Positions 17,864 to 27,304 of a stretch of DNA of 64,000 nucleotides are shown in pieces; within the stretch, counting starts at the first letter, position 1, and every line of letters begins with the position of its first letter. Under the pieces are notes generated by a model. That model saw only the letters and a list, made by a program, of their open reading frames with translations, was not told the DNA's origin and did not search any database. The position numbers were made by a program, and so were the translations under genes. The stretch lies in NCBI GenBank assembly GCA_018261615.1, contig JAGTSE010000052.1, positions 1 to 64,000 on the forward strand. Direction: 5' to 3'. The stretch is from Pseudomonadota bacterium (GTDB lineage Bacteria > Pseudomonadota > Gammaproteobacteria > Enterobacterales > Enterobacteriaceae).

Positions 17864-19270
17864 ATGGCAGGAAATAAACCCTTCAACAAACAGACTGAAA
17901 TCCCTGACAGACAGGTCGAGGGGATGAAAGTGCCTCCACATTCCATCGAAGCGGAGCAGTCGGTGTTGGGCGGTTTAATGCTGGATAATGAGCGCTGGGA
18001 CGACGTCGCCGAGCGCGTCGTGTCCGAAGACTTTTATACCCGTCCGCACCGCCATATTTTTACCGAGATGCATCGCTTGCAGGAGATGGGGAAACCTATC
18101 GACCTGATCACCCTGGCTGAGTCGCTGGAACTGCAAGGGCAACTGGATAGTGTCGGCGGCTTTGCCTATCTGGCTGAGTTATCGAAAAATACGCCAAGTG
18201 CGGCGAATATTAGCGCTTATGCCGATATCGTGCGTGAACGTGCCGTCGTTCGCGAGATGATCACAGTCGCCAATGAAATCGCCAACGCCGGTTTCGATCC
18301 GCAGGGGCGCACTAGCGAAGATCTGCTCGACCTGGCGGAATCGCGGGTATTTAAGATCGCCGAAAGCCGCGCCAATAAAGACGAAGGCCCAAAAAATATC
18401 GCCGATGTGCTTGAGGCGACCGTCTCGCGCATTGAGCAGCTTTTCCAGCAGCCGCATGATGGCGTCACGGGCGTGAACACCGGCTATGAAGATCTCAATA
18501 AAAAGACGGCAGGTTTGCAGCCGTCGGATCTGATTATAGTTGCGGCCCGTCCGTCGATGGGTAAAACAACATTTGCAATGAACCTCGTCGAAAATGCGGC
18601 GATGTTGCAGGATAAGCCGGTTCTTATCTTCAGCCTGGAGATGCCATCAGAACAGATTATGATGCGTTCTCTGGCGTCGTTGTCGCGCGTGGATCAGACG
18701 CGCATTCGTACCGGCCAGCTTGACGATGAAGACTGGGCGCGCATTTCCGGCACCATGGGGATCCTGCTGGAAAAACGCAATATCTACATTGATGACTCCT
18801 CTGGCCTGACGCCGACAGAAGTGCGTTCGCGCTCACGGCGTATTGCCCGCGAGCACGGCGGGATAGGCCTTATTATGATCGACTACCTTCAGCTAATGCG
18901 CGTGCCGTCGCTTTCCGACAACCGCACGCTGGAGATTGCCGAAATCTCCCGCTCGCTGAAAGCGCTGGCAAAAGAGTTGCAAGTGCCGGTGGTGGCGCTG
19001 TCGCAGCTTAACCGCTCTCTGGAACAGCGCGCTGATAAACGCCCGGTCAACTCCGACCTACGTGAATCCGGTTCTATCGAGCAGGACGCCGACTTAATCA
19101 TGTTTATCTATCGTGACGAGGTTTATCACGAAAACAGCGATTTAAAAGGCATTGCAGAAATCATTATTGGTAAGCAGCGTAACGGGCCGATCGGTACGGT
19201 ACGTCTGACCTTTAACGGGCAGTGGTCACGTTTTGATAATTATGCCGGGCCACAATACGACGATGAATAA
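17864..19270 (+). CDS. dnaB: replicative DNA helicase DnaB
   Basis: Hexameric 5'-3' helicase that leads the replication fork and loads primase. The 468-residue product has an N-terminal helical domain (PPHSIEAEQSVLGGLMLDNERW), a linker helix, and a RecA-like ATPase domain with Walker A ARPSMGKTTF near 228. Walker B is LIMIDYLQLM; also seen are the arginine-finger region and the Gln-containing LSQLNRSLEQRADKRP. Three residues shorter than E. coli DnaB, the difference lying in the variable segment after NKQ near residue 10. Confidence 0.98.
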   Translation: MAGNKPFNKQTEIPDRQVEGMKVPPHSIEAEQSVLGGLMLDNERWDDVAERVVSEDFYTRPHRHIFTEMHRLQEMGKPIDLITLAESLELQGQLDSVGGFAYLAELSKNTPSAANISAYADIVRERAVVREMITVANEIANAGFDPQGRTSEDLLDLAESRVFKIAESRANKDEGPKNIADVLEATVSRIEQLFQQPHDGVTGVNTGYEDLNKKTAGLQPSDLIIVAARPSMGKTTFAMNLVENAAMLQDKPVLIFSLEMPSEQIMMRSLASLSRVDQTRIRTGQLDDEDWARISGTMGILLEKRNIYIDDSSGLTPTEVRSRSRRIAREHGGIGLIMIDYLQLMRVPSLSDNRTLEIAEISRSLKALAKELQVPVVALSQLNRSLEQRADKRPVNSDLRESGSIEQDADLIMFIYRDEVYHENSDLKGIAEIIIGKQRNGPIGTVRLTFNGQWSRFDNYAGPQYDDE

Positions 19271-19410
19271 ATTTTCGTCATCCTTCGCACCGCAGGTGCG
19301 TTGACGGTGTCCGCTCGCCCCGGCCACTTTTACTAAGCCCTGGGGTTTCGCGGTCTTGTCGCTTTCCTGCAAGGCGAATGATTCAGAAAATTGTTTTTTT
19401 GAGGAAAAAC

Positions 19411-20490
19411 ATGCAAGCGGCAACTGTAGTAGTTAACCGCCGCGCTCTGCGACACAATCTGCAACGTCTGCGCGAGCTGGTTCCTGCCAGCCGACTGGTT
19501 GCAGTCGTGAAAGCGAACGCCTATGGACACGGTCTCGTGGAGACCGCGCGAACGCTCCCCGATGCCGACGCTTTTGGCGTTGCTCGTCTCGAAGAAGCCC
19601 TGCAATTGCGCGCAGGGGGAATCACACAACCGATTCTGTTGCTGGAAGGTTTTTTCGCCGCCAGCGATCTGCCCGTGCTGGCAGAGCAACAGCTTGAAAC
19701 GGTGATTCATAGCCCCTGGCAACTGGATGCGCTGGAAACGGCCACGCTGCCCGCGCCGGTCACTGTATGGATGAAACTGGACACCGGCATGCATCGCCTT
19801 GGTGTGCATCCTCATGAAGCTGAGGCGTTTTACGAGCGTCTCTCCGGCTGTAAAAACGTGCGTCAACCGGTGAATTTTGCCAGCCACTTTGCCCGTGCCG
19901 ATGAGCCGGAGTGCGGTGTAACGGAACGCCAACTGGATATTTTTACCACCTTTACCAATGACAAACCGGGCCTGCGTTCGATTGCAGCTTCTGGCGGCAC
20001 CTTGCTGTGGCCGCAGTCGCACTTTGACGCTGTGCGCCCCGGAATCATTCTTTATGGTGTTTCGCCACTGGAGAACAGACCGTGGGGCGCTGATTTCGGT
20101 TTTCAGCCTGTGATGACATTAACTTCCACGCTGATTGCCGTACGCGACCACAAATCAGGAGACGCAGTCGGTTACGGCGGTACCTGGGAAAGCGCGCGTG
20201 ACACCCGTTTAGGCGTGGTGGCGATGGGATATGGCGACGGTTATCCGCGCGCAGCGCCTTCCGGAACGCCCGTGCTGGTCAATGGACGCGAAGTGCCGAT
20301 CGTTGGCCGCGTGGCAATGGACATGATTTGTGTCGATCTCGGCCCGGATTCGCGTGAGTGCGTTGGCGATAGCGTAGTGCTGTGGGGCGAAGGTTTGCCT
20401 GTCGAGCGTATCGCTGCCATCACAAAAGTGAGTGCTTACGAACTTATTACGCGTCTGACCGACAGGGCATCGCTGAAGTACCTCGACTAA
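19411..20490 (+). CDS. alr: alanine racemase Alr (biosynthetic)
   Basis: PLP enzyme that makes D-alanine for peptidoglycan. 359 residues like E. coli Alr. The PLP lysine is Lys34 in AVVKANAYGHG, and the catalytic tyrosine lies in AVGYGGTWESAR in the C-terminal domain. The start at 19411 follows GAGGAAAAAC; the open frame extends 11 codons upstream without similarity. It follows dnaB on the same strand as in E. coli. Confidence 0.98.
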   Translation: MQAATVVVNRRALRHNLQRLRELVPASRLVAVVKANAYGHGLVETARTLPDADAFGVARLEEALQLRAGGITQPILLLEGFFAASDLPVLAEQQLETVIHSPWQLDALETATLPAPVTVWMKLDTGMHRLGVHPHEAEAFYERLSGCKNVRQPVNFASHFARADEPECGVTERQLDIFTTFTNDKPGLRSIAASGGTLLWPQSHFDAVRPGIILYGVSPLENRPWGADFGFQPVMTLTSTLIAVRDHKSGDAVGYGGTWESARDTRLGVVAMGYGDGYPRAAPSGTPVLVNGREVPIVGRVAMDMICVDLGPDSRECVGDSVVLWGEGLPVERIAAITKVSAYELITRLTDRASLKYLD

Positions 20491-20595
20491 ACGTTTTGCG
20501 CTTTCCTGCACGGGAAAGCGCTGCCCCTCTCGATCTTCCCCGGCTTCCGGTTTATTGTGTTGGTCTTGCCGACTGTAAACCTGGAGAATACACGC

Positions 20596-21789
20596 GTGTT
20601 TCAGAAAGTTGACGCCTATGCTGGCGACCCGATTCTCTCGCTCATGGAGCGTTTTAAAGAAGATCCCAGAAGCGACAAAGTTAACCTTAGCATCGGGTTG
20701 TATTACAACGAAGATGGCATTATTCCGCGCCTGCAAGCGGTGGCTGAAGCCGAAACGCGTCTTAATGCGCAACCGCACGGCGCATCGCTCTATCTGCCGA
20801 TGGAAGGGCTGAACAGCTACCGTCACGCCATTGCGCCGCTGCTGTTTGGCGCCGATCATCCGGTGCTGGCGCAAAACCGCGTGGCAACTATCCAGACGCT
20901 GGGCGGTTCCGGCGCGCTAAAAATCGGCGCGGACTTCCTGAAACGCTACTTCCCCAACTCCGGTGTCTGGGTCAGCGATCCGACCTGGGAAAACCACATC
21001 GCCATTTTTGAAGGCGCTGGGTTCGAAGTAAGTACTTACCCCTGGTACGATGTTGAAAACAACGGCGTGCGCTTCCCGGCACTGCTGGAAAAACTGAATA
21101 CCCTGCCGGAACAGAGCATCGTGTTACTGCATCCGTGCTGTCATAACCCGACCGGTGCGGATCTGACTAACGCCCAGTGGGACGAGGTGGTCGGTGTGCT
21201 GAAAGCTCGCAATTTGATCCCGTTCCTCGACATCGCTTACCAGGGCTTCGGCGCGGATATGGAAGAAGATGCTTACGCTATCCGCGCTATTGCCAGCGCC
21301 GGGATGCCTGCTCTGGTTAGCAACTCGTTCTCCAAAATTTTCTCCCTGTATGGCGAGCGTGTCGGCGGCCTTTCCGTGGTGTGTGAAGACAGCGAAGCCG
21401 CAGGCCGCGTACTGGGACAACTGAAAGCCACTGTCCGTCGCAACTACTCCAGCCCGCCAAGTTTTGGTGCGCAACTGGTGGCGACCGTACTCGGTGACGC
21501 GGCGTTACGGGCGCTTTGGCTGAAGGAAGTGGAAACGATGCGCACGCGCATTCAGGTAATGCGCCAGCATCTGGTGCATGTGCTGCGCGAAGCCGTGCCG
21601 GGCAGGAATTTCGACTACCTGCTTAAGCAGCGCGGTATGTTCAGCTACACCGGCTTGAGTGTGGCGCAGGTCGATCGTTTGCGTGAGGAGTTTGGTGTTT
21701 ACCTGATTGCCAGCGGTCGCATGTGTGTTGCCGGTCTGAACAGTCGCAACGTGCAACGCGTGGCGCAAGCATTCGCCGCAGTAATGTAA
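20596..21789 (+). CDS. tyrB: tyrosine (aromatic amino acid) aminotransferase TyrB
   Basis: PLP aminotransferase for the last step of tyrosine and phenylalanine synthesis, also acting on leucine and aspartate. 397 residues, the E. coli length. The PLP lysine is in SNSFSKIFSLYGER, the Asn/Asp pair in CCHNPTGADLT and LDIAYQGFGA, and the substrate arginine in IASGRMCVAGLN. Translation begins at GTG 20596 (E. coli uses ATG), nine bases after GGAG. TGTAAA at 20576 may be part of a TyrR box. Confidence 0.96.
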   Translation: MFQKVDAYAGDPILSLMERFKEDPRSDKVNLSIGLYYNEDGIIPRLQAVAEAETRLNAQPHGASLYLPMEGLNSYRHAIAPLLFGADHPVLAQNRVATIQTLGGSGALKIGADFLKRYFPNSGVWVSDPTWENHIAIFEGAGFEVSTYPWYDVENNGVRFPALLEKLNTLPEQSIVLLHPCCHNPTGADLTNAQWDEVVGVLKARNLIPFLDIAYQGFGADMEEDAYAIRAIASAGMPALVSNSFSKIFSLYGERVGGLSVVCEDSEAAGRVLGQLKATVRRNYSSPPSFGAQLVATVLGDAALRALWLKEVETMRTRIQVMRQHLVHVLREAVPGRNFDYLLKQRGMFSYTGLSVAQVDRLREEFGVYLIASGRMCVAGLNSRNVQRVAQAFAAVM

Positions 21790-21816
21790 GCAAACGCTCA
21801 CATTTCAGTTTTCCCC

Positions 21817-21850
21817 GACCTTCTGCCCACGGGCGGAAGGTCATTATTTT
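21817..21850 (+). terminator. tyrB terminator
   Basis: GACCTTCTGCCC-ACG-GGGCGGAAGGTC, a 12-bp stem with one G-T pair, followed by ATTATTTT. Confidence 0.85.
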
Positions 21851-21983
21851 CCCGTTTTCTCTCATTATCCGCGTAATTCGCAGAAAACCCTTTGTTTCAT
21901 CTGTCACTGAGGTTAAGGTCGGATAACATTTCGACCATTCGCACCATTTATGAATATAACGAACTGATAATTTAGGGATAAAT

Positions 21984-22694
21984 ATGCGAACGATCACGCG
22001 TCTTTTCGGCGCCGCCTGTTTATGGCTGGCATCAGGTAGCCTTGCGGTTTACGCCTCCGCACCATCTCCGGTTGTGGATGGCACCAACGTCATCAAACTG
22101 GCCGAGCAGGCACCTGTTCACTGGGTTTCCGTGGCGCAAATTGAAAACTCGCTGGTAGAGCGCCCGCCAATGGCTGTTGGGTTTGATATCGACGATACAG
22201 TACTTTTCTCCAGCCCCGGCTTCTGGCGTGGCAAAAAAACCTGGTCTCCGGACAGTGATGATTACCTGCACACCCCGGCGTTCTGGGAAAAAATGAATAA
22301 CGGCTGGGATGCATTCAGCATTCCCAAAGAGGTTGCTCGTCAGTTAATCGCCATGCATGTAAAACGCGGCGACAGCATCTTTTTCATTACCGGCCGCAGC
22401 CAGACAAAAACGGAAACCGTGACAAAAACGTTGCAGGAGGATTTTCTGATCCCAGTCGCGAATATGAATCCGGTGATTTTTGCTGGCGACCAGCCGGGGC
22501 AGAACACCAAAACTCAGTGGTTGAAGGAGAAGCAAATCCGCATTTTCTACGGCGACTCGGACAGCGATATCGCTGCCGCGCGTGCGAGCGAAGCCCGGCC
22601 AGTCCGCATTCTACGTGCCGCGAATTCCACCTATAAGCCATTACCGCAGGCAGGCGCGATGGGCGAAGAGGTGATTGTCGACTCAGAGTTTTAA
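21984..22694 (+). CDS. aphA: class B acid phosphatase AphA
   Basis: Periplasmic, Mg-dependent, tetrameric HAD-superfamily phosphatase and phosphotransferase for nucleotides and organic phosphates. The 236-residue product has a signal peptide of about 24 residues and the nucleophile motif FDIDDTVLF (Asp68, Asp70). Later motifs are FFITGRSQTKTETV and FYGDSDSDIAAAR. One residue shorter than E. coli AphA (237). Confidence 0.97.
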   Translation: MRTITRLFGAACLWLASGSLAVYASAPSPVVDGTNVIKLAEQAPVHWVSVAQIENSLVERPPMAVGFDIDDTVLFSSPGFWRGKKTWSPDSDDYLHTPAFWEKMNNGWDAFSIPKEVARQLIAMHVKRGDSIFFITGRSQTKTETVTKTLQEDFLIPVANMNPVIFAGDQPGQNTKTQWLKEKQIRIFYGDSDSDIAAARASEARPVRILRAANSTYKPLPQAGAMGEEVIVDSEF

Positions 22695-22763
22695 GCGCCG
22701 GATTTGCCCTTTTGCCGATTTGCAGCACACTTAAAAACGGCCTCTTTGCAGAAGGAATCGTCG

Positions 22764-23180
22764 ATGTGGTATCAACAGACGCTTACGCTTGGCGCGAAAT
22801 CGCGCGGGTTTCACCTGGTCACCGAGGAAGTGCTGGCGCAAATTCGTGAGTTTCCCCGCGTGCAGGTGGGTTTATTGCATCTGTTGCTGATGCACACGTC
22901 AGCTTCCCTCACCCTGAATGAAAATTGTGATCCCACGGTGCGCGACGATATGGAGCGCCATTTTTTAAATGCAGTGCCGGACAATGCACCGTATAAGCAC
23001 GACTACGAGGGGCCGGATGATATGCCCTCGCATATCAAATCCTCAACACTGGGTGTTTCACTGCTGCTGCCGATCAGGAATGGGCGAGTGCAGTTAGGTA
23101 CGTGGCAGGGGATCTGGCTGGGAGAGCATCGTATCCACGGCGGGTCGCGCACAATAATCGCGACGCTACAAGGGGAATAA
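22764..23180 (+). CDS. yjbQ: YjbQ-family protein (UPF0047)
   Basis: 138 residues, start MWYQQTLTLG, identical in length to E. coli YjbQ. The family motifs HTSASLTLNENCDPTVRDDMER, seen here through LTLNENCD, plus HIKSSTLG and GTWQGIWLGEHR are present. Proteins of this fold have weak thiamin-phosphate-synthase activity in vitro; the true role is unknown. yjbR starts 2 nt after its stop, so they are co-translated. Confidence 0.95.
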   Translation: MWYQQTLTLGAKSRGFHLVTEEVLAQIREFPRVQVGLLHLLLMHTSASLTLNENCDPTVRDDMERHFLNAVPDNAPYKHDYEGPDDMPSHIKSSTLGVSLLLPIRNGRVQLGTWQGIWLGEHRIHGGSRTIIATLQGE

Positions 23181-23182
23181 AG

Positions 23183-23551
23183 ATGACAATTTCGGAGTTA
23201 CTGCAATATTGCATGTCCAGGCCTGGCGCGGAACAGAGTGTGCACAGCGACTGGAAAGCCACGCAAATCAAGGTCTCAGATGTACTGTTTGCGATGGTGA
23301 AAGAGGTGGACGGTCGCCCGGCGGCGTCGTTGAAAACCAGCCCGGAACTGGCGGAGTTGCTGCGTCAGCAGCATAAAGATGTGCGCCCAAGCCGCCATCT
23401 GAATAAAGCGCACTGGAGCACGGTATATCTCGACGGTTCGCTGCCAGATTCGCAGATTTACTATCTGGTGGATGCCTCCTGGAAGCAGGCAATGGAGCTG
23501 GTACCGGAGAATATCCGGCACCAGCTTTATGAAGGATCAATCCGCTCGTAG
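23183..23551 (+). CDS. yjbR: YjbR MmcQ/CyaY-like DNA-binding-fold protein
   Basis: 122 residues, MmcQ/YjbR family: start MTISELLQYC, then VLFAMVKEVDGRPAASLK, and C-terminal HWSTVYLDGSLPDSQIYYLVDASWKQ. The fold resembles CyaY and double-wing DNA-binding motifs, but the function is unknown. Translationally coupled to yjbQ and convergent with uvrA, whose stop is 3 nt away. Confidence 0.94.
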   Translation: MTISELLQYCMSRPGAEQSVHSDWKATQIKVSDVLFAMVKEVDGRPAASLKTSPELAELLRQQHKDVRPSRHLNKAHWSTVYLDGSLPDSQIYYLVDASWKQAMELVPENIRHQLYEGSIRS

Positions 23552-23554
23552 CCG

Positions 23555-26380
23555 CTATTTCAGCATCGGCTTAAGGAATCGCGCCGTGTGTGAGGCTTCG
23601 CATTCGGCGACGGTTTCCGGTGTACCCGCAACGAGGATTTCACCGCCACCACTGCCGCCCTCCGGGCCGAGATCGACAATCCAGTCCGCCGTTTTAATCA
23701 CGTCCAGATTGTGCTCAATCACCACGATGGTATTACCCTGATCACGCAGCTGATGCAGCACGTCCAGCAACTGCTGGATATCGGCAAAGTGCAGGCCGGT
23801 CGTCGGTTCATCAAGGATATAGAGCGTTTGCCCGGTACCGCGTTTCGACAGCTCACGCGCCAGCTTCACGCGCTGCGCCTCGCCGCCGGAGAGCGTGGTG
23901 GCCGACTGCCCCAGGCGAATATAGGTCAGCCCGACATCCATCAGCGTTTGTAACTTACGCGCCAGCGCCGGAACGGCATCAAAGAATTCACGGGCTTCTT
24001 CGATGGTCATATCCAGCACTTCATGAATGGTTTTGCCCTTATATTTGATCTCCAGCGTTTCGCGATTATAGCGTTTGCCTTTGCACTGATCGCACGGCAC
24101 ATAAATATCCGGCAGGAAGTGCATCTCCACTTTGATAACGCCATCGCCCTGACAGGCTTCGCAGCGGCCGCCGCGCACGTTAAAGCTGAAGCGCCCCGGC
24201 GTGTAACCGCGCGAGCGTGACTCCGGCACTCCGGCGAACAGTTCGCGCACTGGCGTAAAGACGCCCGTGTAGGTTGCCGGGTTGGAGCGTGGCGTACGGC
24301 CAATCGGGCTCTGGTCGATGTCGATCACCTTATCGAAATGTTCCAGCCCCTGAATATCGCGGTACGGCGCGGGTTCCGCGATGGTTGCGCCGTTGAGCTG
24401 GCGCTGGGCGATCGGGAATAGCGTATCGTTGATAAGCGTCGATTTCCCGGAACCGGAAACGCCGGTGATACAGGTAAACAGGCCCACCGGCAGCGTCAGG
24501 GTGACGTTTTTCAGGTTGTTGCCACGAGCGCCTGTCAGTTTGAGCATTTTTTCCGGATCGGCGCTCACGCGCTGTTTCGGCAGCTCGATTTTACGCTTGC
24601 CGCTCATGTACTGGCCGGTCAGTGATTCCGGCACCGCCATAATATCTTTGAGCGTCCCTTCAGCGACGACCTGGCCGCCGTGTACGCCCGCGCCAGGACC
24701 GATATCAATCACATGGTCGGCCGCGCGGATGGCATCTTCGTCGTGTTCAACGACAATCACCGTATTCCCCAGGTTACGCAGGTGAATCAGCGTACCGAGC
24801 AGACGCTCGTTGTCGCGCTGGTGCAGACCGATGGACGGCTCATCCAGAACATACATGACGCCCACCAGACCGGCGCCAATCTGGCTCGCCAGACGAATAC
24901 GTTGCGCTTCGCCGCCGGAGAGGGTTTCCGCCGAGCGGGAAAGCGTCAGGTAGTTCAGGCCGACGTTAACGAGAAACTTCAGGCGGTCGCCAATCTCTTT
25001 CAGCACTTTTTCGGCAATTTTCGCCCGCTGACCGGAAAGCTTCAGGTTACTGAAGAAGTCCATCGCATGGCCGATGCTCATGTCGGAAATGGTCGGCAGC
25101 GGCGTATTTTCAACGAACACATGACGCGCTTCGCGACGCAGACGCGTTCCTTCACAGGAGGCGCAGGGGCGGTTGCTGATAAATTTTGCCAGCTCTTCGC
25201 GCACCGCGCTGGATTCTGTCTCTTTGTAGCGGCGCTCCATATTATGCAGCACGCCTTCGAACGGATGGCGACGCACGGAGGTGTCGCCGCGATCGTTCAT
25301 ATATTTGAATTCAATCGATTCTTTACCGGAACCAAACAGCACCACTTTTCGCACGCTATCGCTCAGGCTTTCCCATGGCGCTTCCACATCGAATTTGTAG
25401 TGATCCGCCAGCGATTTCAGCATCTGGAAGTAGTAGAAATTACGGCGATCCCAACCGCGGATTGCGCCGCCAGCCAGTGACAGCTCCGGGTTCTGGATCA
25501 CGCGGTCCGGGTCAAAATATTGTTGTACGCCGAGGCCGTCGCAGGTCGGGCATGCACCTGCCGGGTTATTGAACGAGAACAAGCGTGGTTCCAGTTCGCG
25601 CATGCTGTAGCCGCAAATCGGGCAGGCAAAGTTGGCGGAAAACAGCAGCTCTTCCGCGTTGGTATCGTCCATGTCGGCGACCACTGCGGTACCACCGGAG
25701 AGTTCCAGCGCGGTTTCAAACGATTCCGCCAGGCGCTGCGCCAGATCGCTGCGCACTTTAAAGCGGTCAATCACCACTTCAATGGTGTGTTTCTTTTGCA
25801 GTTCCAGCGTCGGTGGATCGGATAGGTCGCACACTTCGCCGTCGATACGCGCGCGGATATAGCCCTGGCTTGCCAGGTTTTCCAGCATTTTGGTGTGCTC
25901 GCCTTTACGCTCTTTAATCACCGGTGCCAGCAGCATCAGGCGCTTACCCTCCGGCTGTGACAGTACGTTATCCACCATCTGGCTGACGGTTTGCGCCGCC
26001 AGCGGTACATCGTGATCCGGGCAACGCGGCTCGCCGACGCGGGCGTAAAGCAGACGCAAATAGTCGTGGATCTCGGTAATGGTCCCGACGGTGGAACGCG
26101 GGTTGTGCGAGGTTGATTTCTGCTCAATCGAGATCGCCGGCGACAGACCTTCAATATGGTCAACGTCCGGTTTTTCCATCAGCGATAAAAACTGACGGGC
26201 ATAGGCGGAAAGCGATTCAACGTAGCGGCGCTGTCCTTCGGCATAAAGTGTGTCGAAAGCCAGTGAGGACTTACCAGAACCCGACAGCCCGGTGACGACA
26301 ATCAGTTTGTCGCGTGGGATGACGAGGTTGATATTTTTGAGATTATGGGTGCGGGCGCCCCGTACTTCTATCTTATCCAA
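23555..26380 (-). CDS. uvrA: excinuclease ABC subunit UvrA
   Basis: Damage-recognition ATPase of nucleotide-excision repair. About 941 residues with two ABC modules: Walker A GLSGSGKSS near 30 and GVSGSGKST near 640. Signatures LSGGEAQRIRLA and LSGGEAQRVKLA are present, as are zinc-finger cysteines CPICG...CPTC and CEAC...CDQC. Start choice: a GTG at 26389 overlaps the AAAGGTG ribosome site, while a TTG at 26380 gives the E. coli N-terminus (M)DKIEVRGARTHN with correct spacing, so TTG is preferred. Divergent from ssb with a shared LexA box. Confidence 0.96.
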   Translation of the reverse strand: MDKIEVRGARTHNLKNINLVIPRDKLIVVTGLSGSGKSSLAFDTLYAEGQRRYVESLSAYARQFLSLMEKPDVDHIEGLSPAISIEQKSTSHNPRSTVGTITEIHDYLRLLYARVGEPRCPDHDVPLAAQTVSQMVDNVLSQPEGKRLMLLAPVIKERKGEHTKMLENLASQGYIRARIDGEVCDLSDPPTLELQKKHTIEVVIDRFKVRSDLAQRLAESFETALELSGGTAVVADMDDTNAEELLFSANFACPICGYSMRELEPRLFSFNNPAGACPTCDGLGVQQYFDPDRVIQNPELSLAGGAIRGWDRRNFYYFQMLKSLADHYKFDVEAPWESLSDSVRKVVLFGSGKESIEFKYMNDRGDTSVRRHPFEGVLHNMERRYKETESSAVREELAKFISNRPCASCEGTRLRREARHVFVENTPLPTISDMSIGHAMDFFSNLKLSGQRAKIAEKVLKEIGDRLKFLVNVGLNYLTLSRSAETLSGGEAQRIRLASQIGAGLVGVMYVLDEPSIGLHQRDNERLLGTLIHLRNLGNTVIVVEHDEDAIRAADHVIDIGPGAGVHGGQVVAEGTLKDIMAVPESLTGQYMSGKRKIELPKQRVSADPEKMLKLTGARGNNLKNVTLTLPVGLFTCITGVSGSGKSTLINDTLFPIAQRQLNGATIAEPAPYRDIQGLEHFDKVIDIDQSPIGRTPRSNPATYTGVFTPVRELFAGVPESRSRGYTPGRFSFNVRGGRCEACQGDGVIKVEMHFLPDIYVPCDQCKGKRYNRETLEIKYKGKTIHEVLDMTIEEAREFFDAVPALARKLQTLMDVGLTYIRLGQSATTLSGGEAQRVKLARELSKRGTGQTLYILDEPTTGLHFADIQQLLDVLHQLRDQGNTIVVIEHNLDVIKTADWIVDLGPEGGSGGGEILVAGTPETVAECEASHTARFLKPMLK

Positions 26381-26473
26381 TCCATTCACCTTTTACCCGG
26401 AGGAACACGTTTTGCCCGGTGTGTTTGAAGGACAACCGGCGATCACAAACGGCTAATTATGACACAATTCGAC

Positions 26474-26489
26474 CTGTTTGAATATACAG
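26474..26489. promoter_or_regulatory. LexA box shared by uvrA and ssb
   Basis: CTGTTTGAATATACAG is a perfect CTGT-N8-ACAG SOS box between divergent uvrA and ssb, the same place as in E. coli. Confidence 0.93.
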
Positions 26490-26644
26490 TATTGGAATGC
26501 AAATCATGATTCGATGTGCAACAACGCGCCGTAAGTGCGATATCTCCGGAACATCCTTCGCAGCTATCAAATTGCTACATGGAAATGGTACACTCGAGCG
26601 TTTACACTACTAAGAAACGTATTAACGTATCAGGAGACTCGAAC

Positions 26645-27178
26645 ATGGCCAGCAGAGGCGTAAACAAGGTGATTCTCGTCGGTAATCTGGGCCAGGACCC
26701 GGAAGTACGCTATATGCCGAGTGGTGGCGCAGTTGCCAACATTACGCTGGCTACTTCCGAATCCTGGCGTGACAAGCAGACCGGCGAAATGAAAGAGCAG
26801 ACAGAATGGCACCGCGTTGTGCTGTTCGGCAAGCTGGCGGAAGTGGCCGGTGAGTATCTGCGTAAAGGTTCTCAGGTTTATATCGAAGGCCAGCTCCGTA
26901 CCCGCAAATGGACCGATCAGTCCGGTCAGGAAAAGTACACTACGGAAGTGGTGGTGAACGTGGGCGGCACCATGCAGATGCTGGGTGGCCGTCAGGGCGG
27001 CGGCGCACCGGCAGGCGGCGGCCAGCCGCAGGGCGGTTGGGGCCAGCCTCAGCAGCCTCAGCAGCCGCAGAGTGGTAACCAGTTCAGCGGCGGCGCGCAG
27101 TCTCGTCCGCAGCAATCTTCCGCTCCGGCGCCGTCTAACGAACCGCCGATGGATTTCGACGACGACATCCCGTTCTGA
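26645..27178 (+). CDS. ssb: single-stranded DNA-binding protein SSB
   Basis: Essential tetrameric ssDNA-binding protein. 177 residues: OB-fold in 1-112 (NKVILVGNLGQDPEVRY, the aromatic WRDKQTGE and WHRVVLFGKLAE), then a Gly/Gln/Pro-rich linker, then the acidic tip DFDDDIPF that docks RecO, PriA, ExoI and others. The start at 26645 follows CAGGAGACTCGAAC; the frame is open 43 codons upstream, but MASRGVNKV is the family N-terminus. Confidence 0.98.
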   Translation: MASRGVNKVILVGNLGQDPEVRYMPSGGAVANITLATSESWRDKQTGEMKEQTEWHRVVLFGKLAEVAGEYLRKGSQVYIEGQLRTRKWTDQSGQEKYTTEVVVNVGGTMQMLGGRQGGGAPAGGGQPQGGWGQPQQPQQPQSGNQFSGGAQSRPQQSSAPAPSNEPPMDFDDDIPF

Positions 27179-27241
27179 GTGCGCTTTTAGCGCGGGTTAA
27201 TCAGAACGAAAAAGCCCTGCTTCGGCATAATGCCAGTCAGT

Positions 27242-27279
27242 TAAGCATTTTAATGAATATAAATTCATAATTATGCTTA
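27242..27279. repeat. AT-rich imperfect palindrome after ssb
   Basis: TAAGCAT...GAAT-ATAA-ATTC...ATGCTTA is symmetric about 27260, lying between the convergent ends of ssb and the chorismate mutase gene. It could be a cruciform, a weak bidirectional terminator or an operator; none of these can be decided here. Confidence 0.4.
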
Positions 27280-27304
27280 GATGGAAAACGAAGGAGTCAG
27301 GGTT

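Noticed and set aside
20498..20521. GCGCTTTCC/GGAAAGCGC hairpin after alr as a terminator
   Set aside because: The stem is good but no T-tract follows on the plus strand; it could be a pause or processing site only.
26381..26389. GTG start for UvrA at 26389
   Set aside because: The codon overlaps the AAAGGTG ribosome site; TTG at 26380 has proper spacing and gives the E. coli N-terminus. Not fully excluded.
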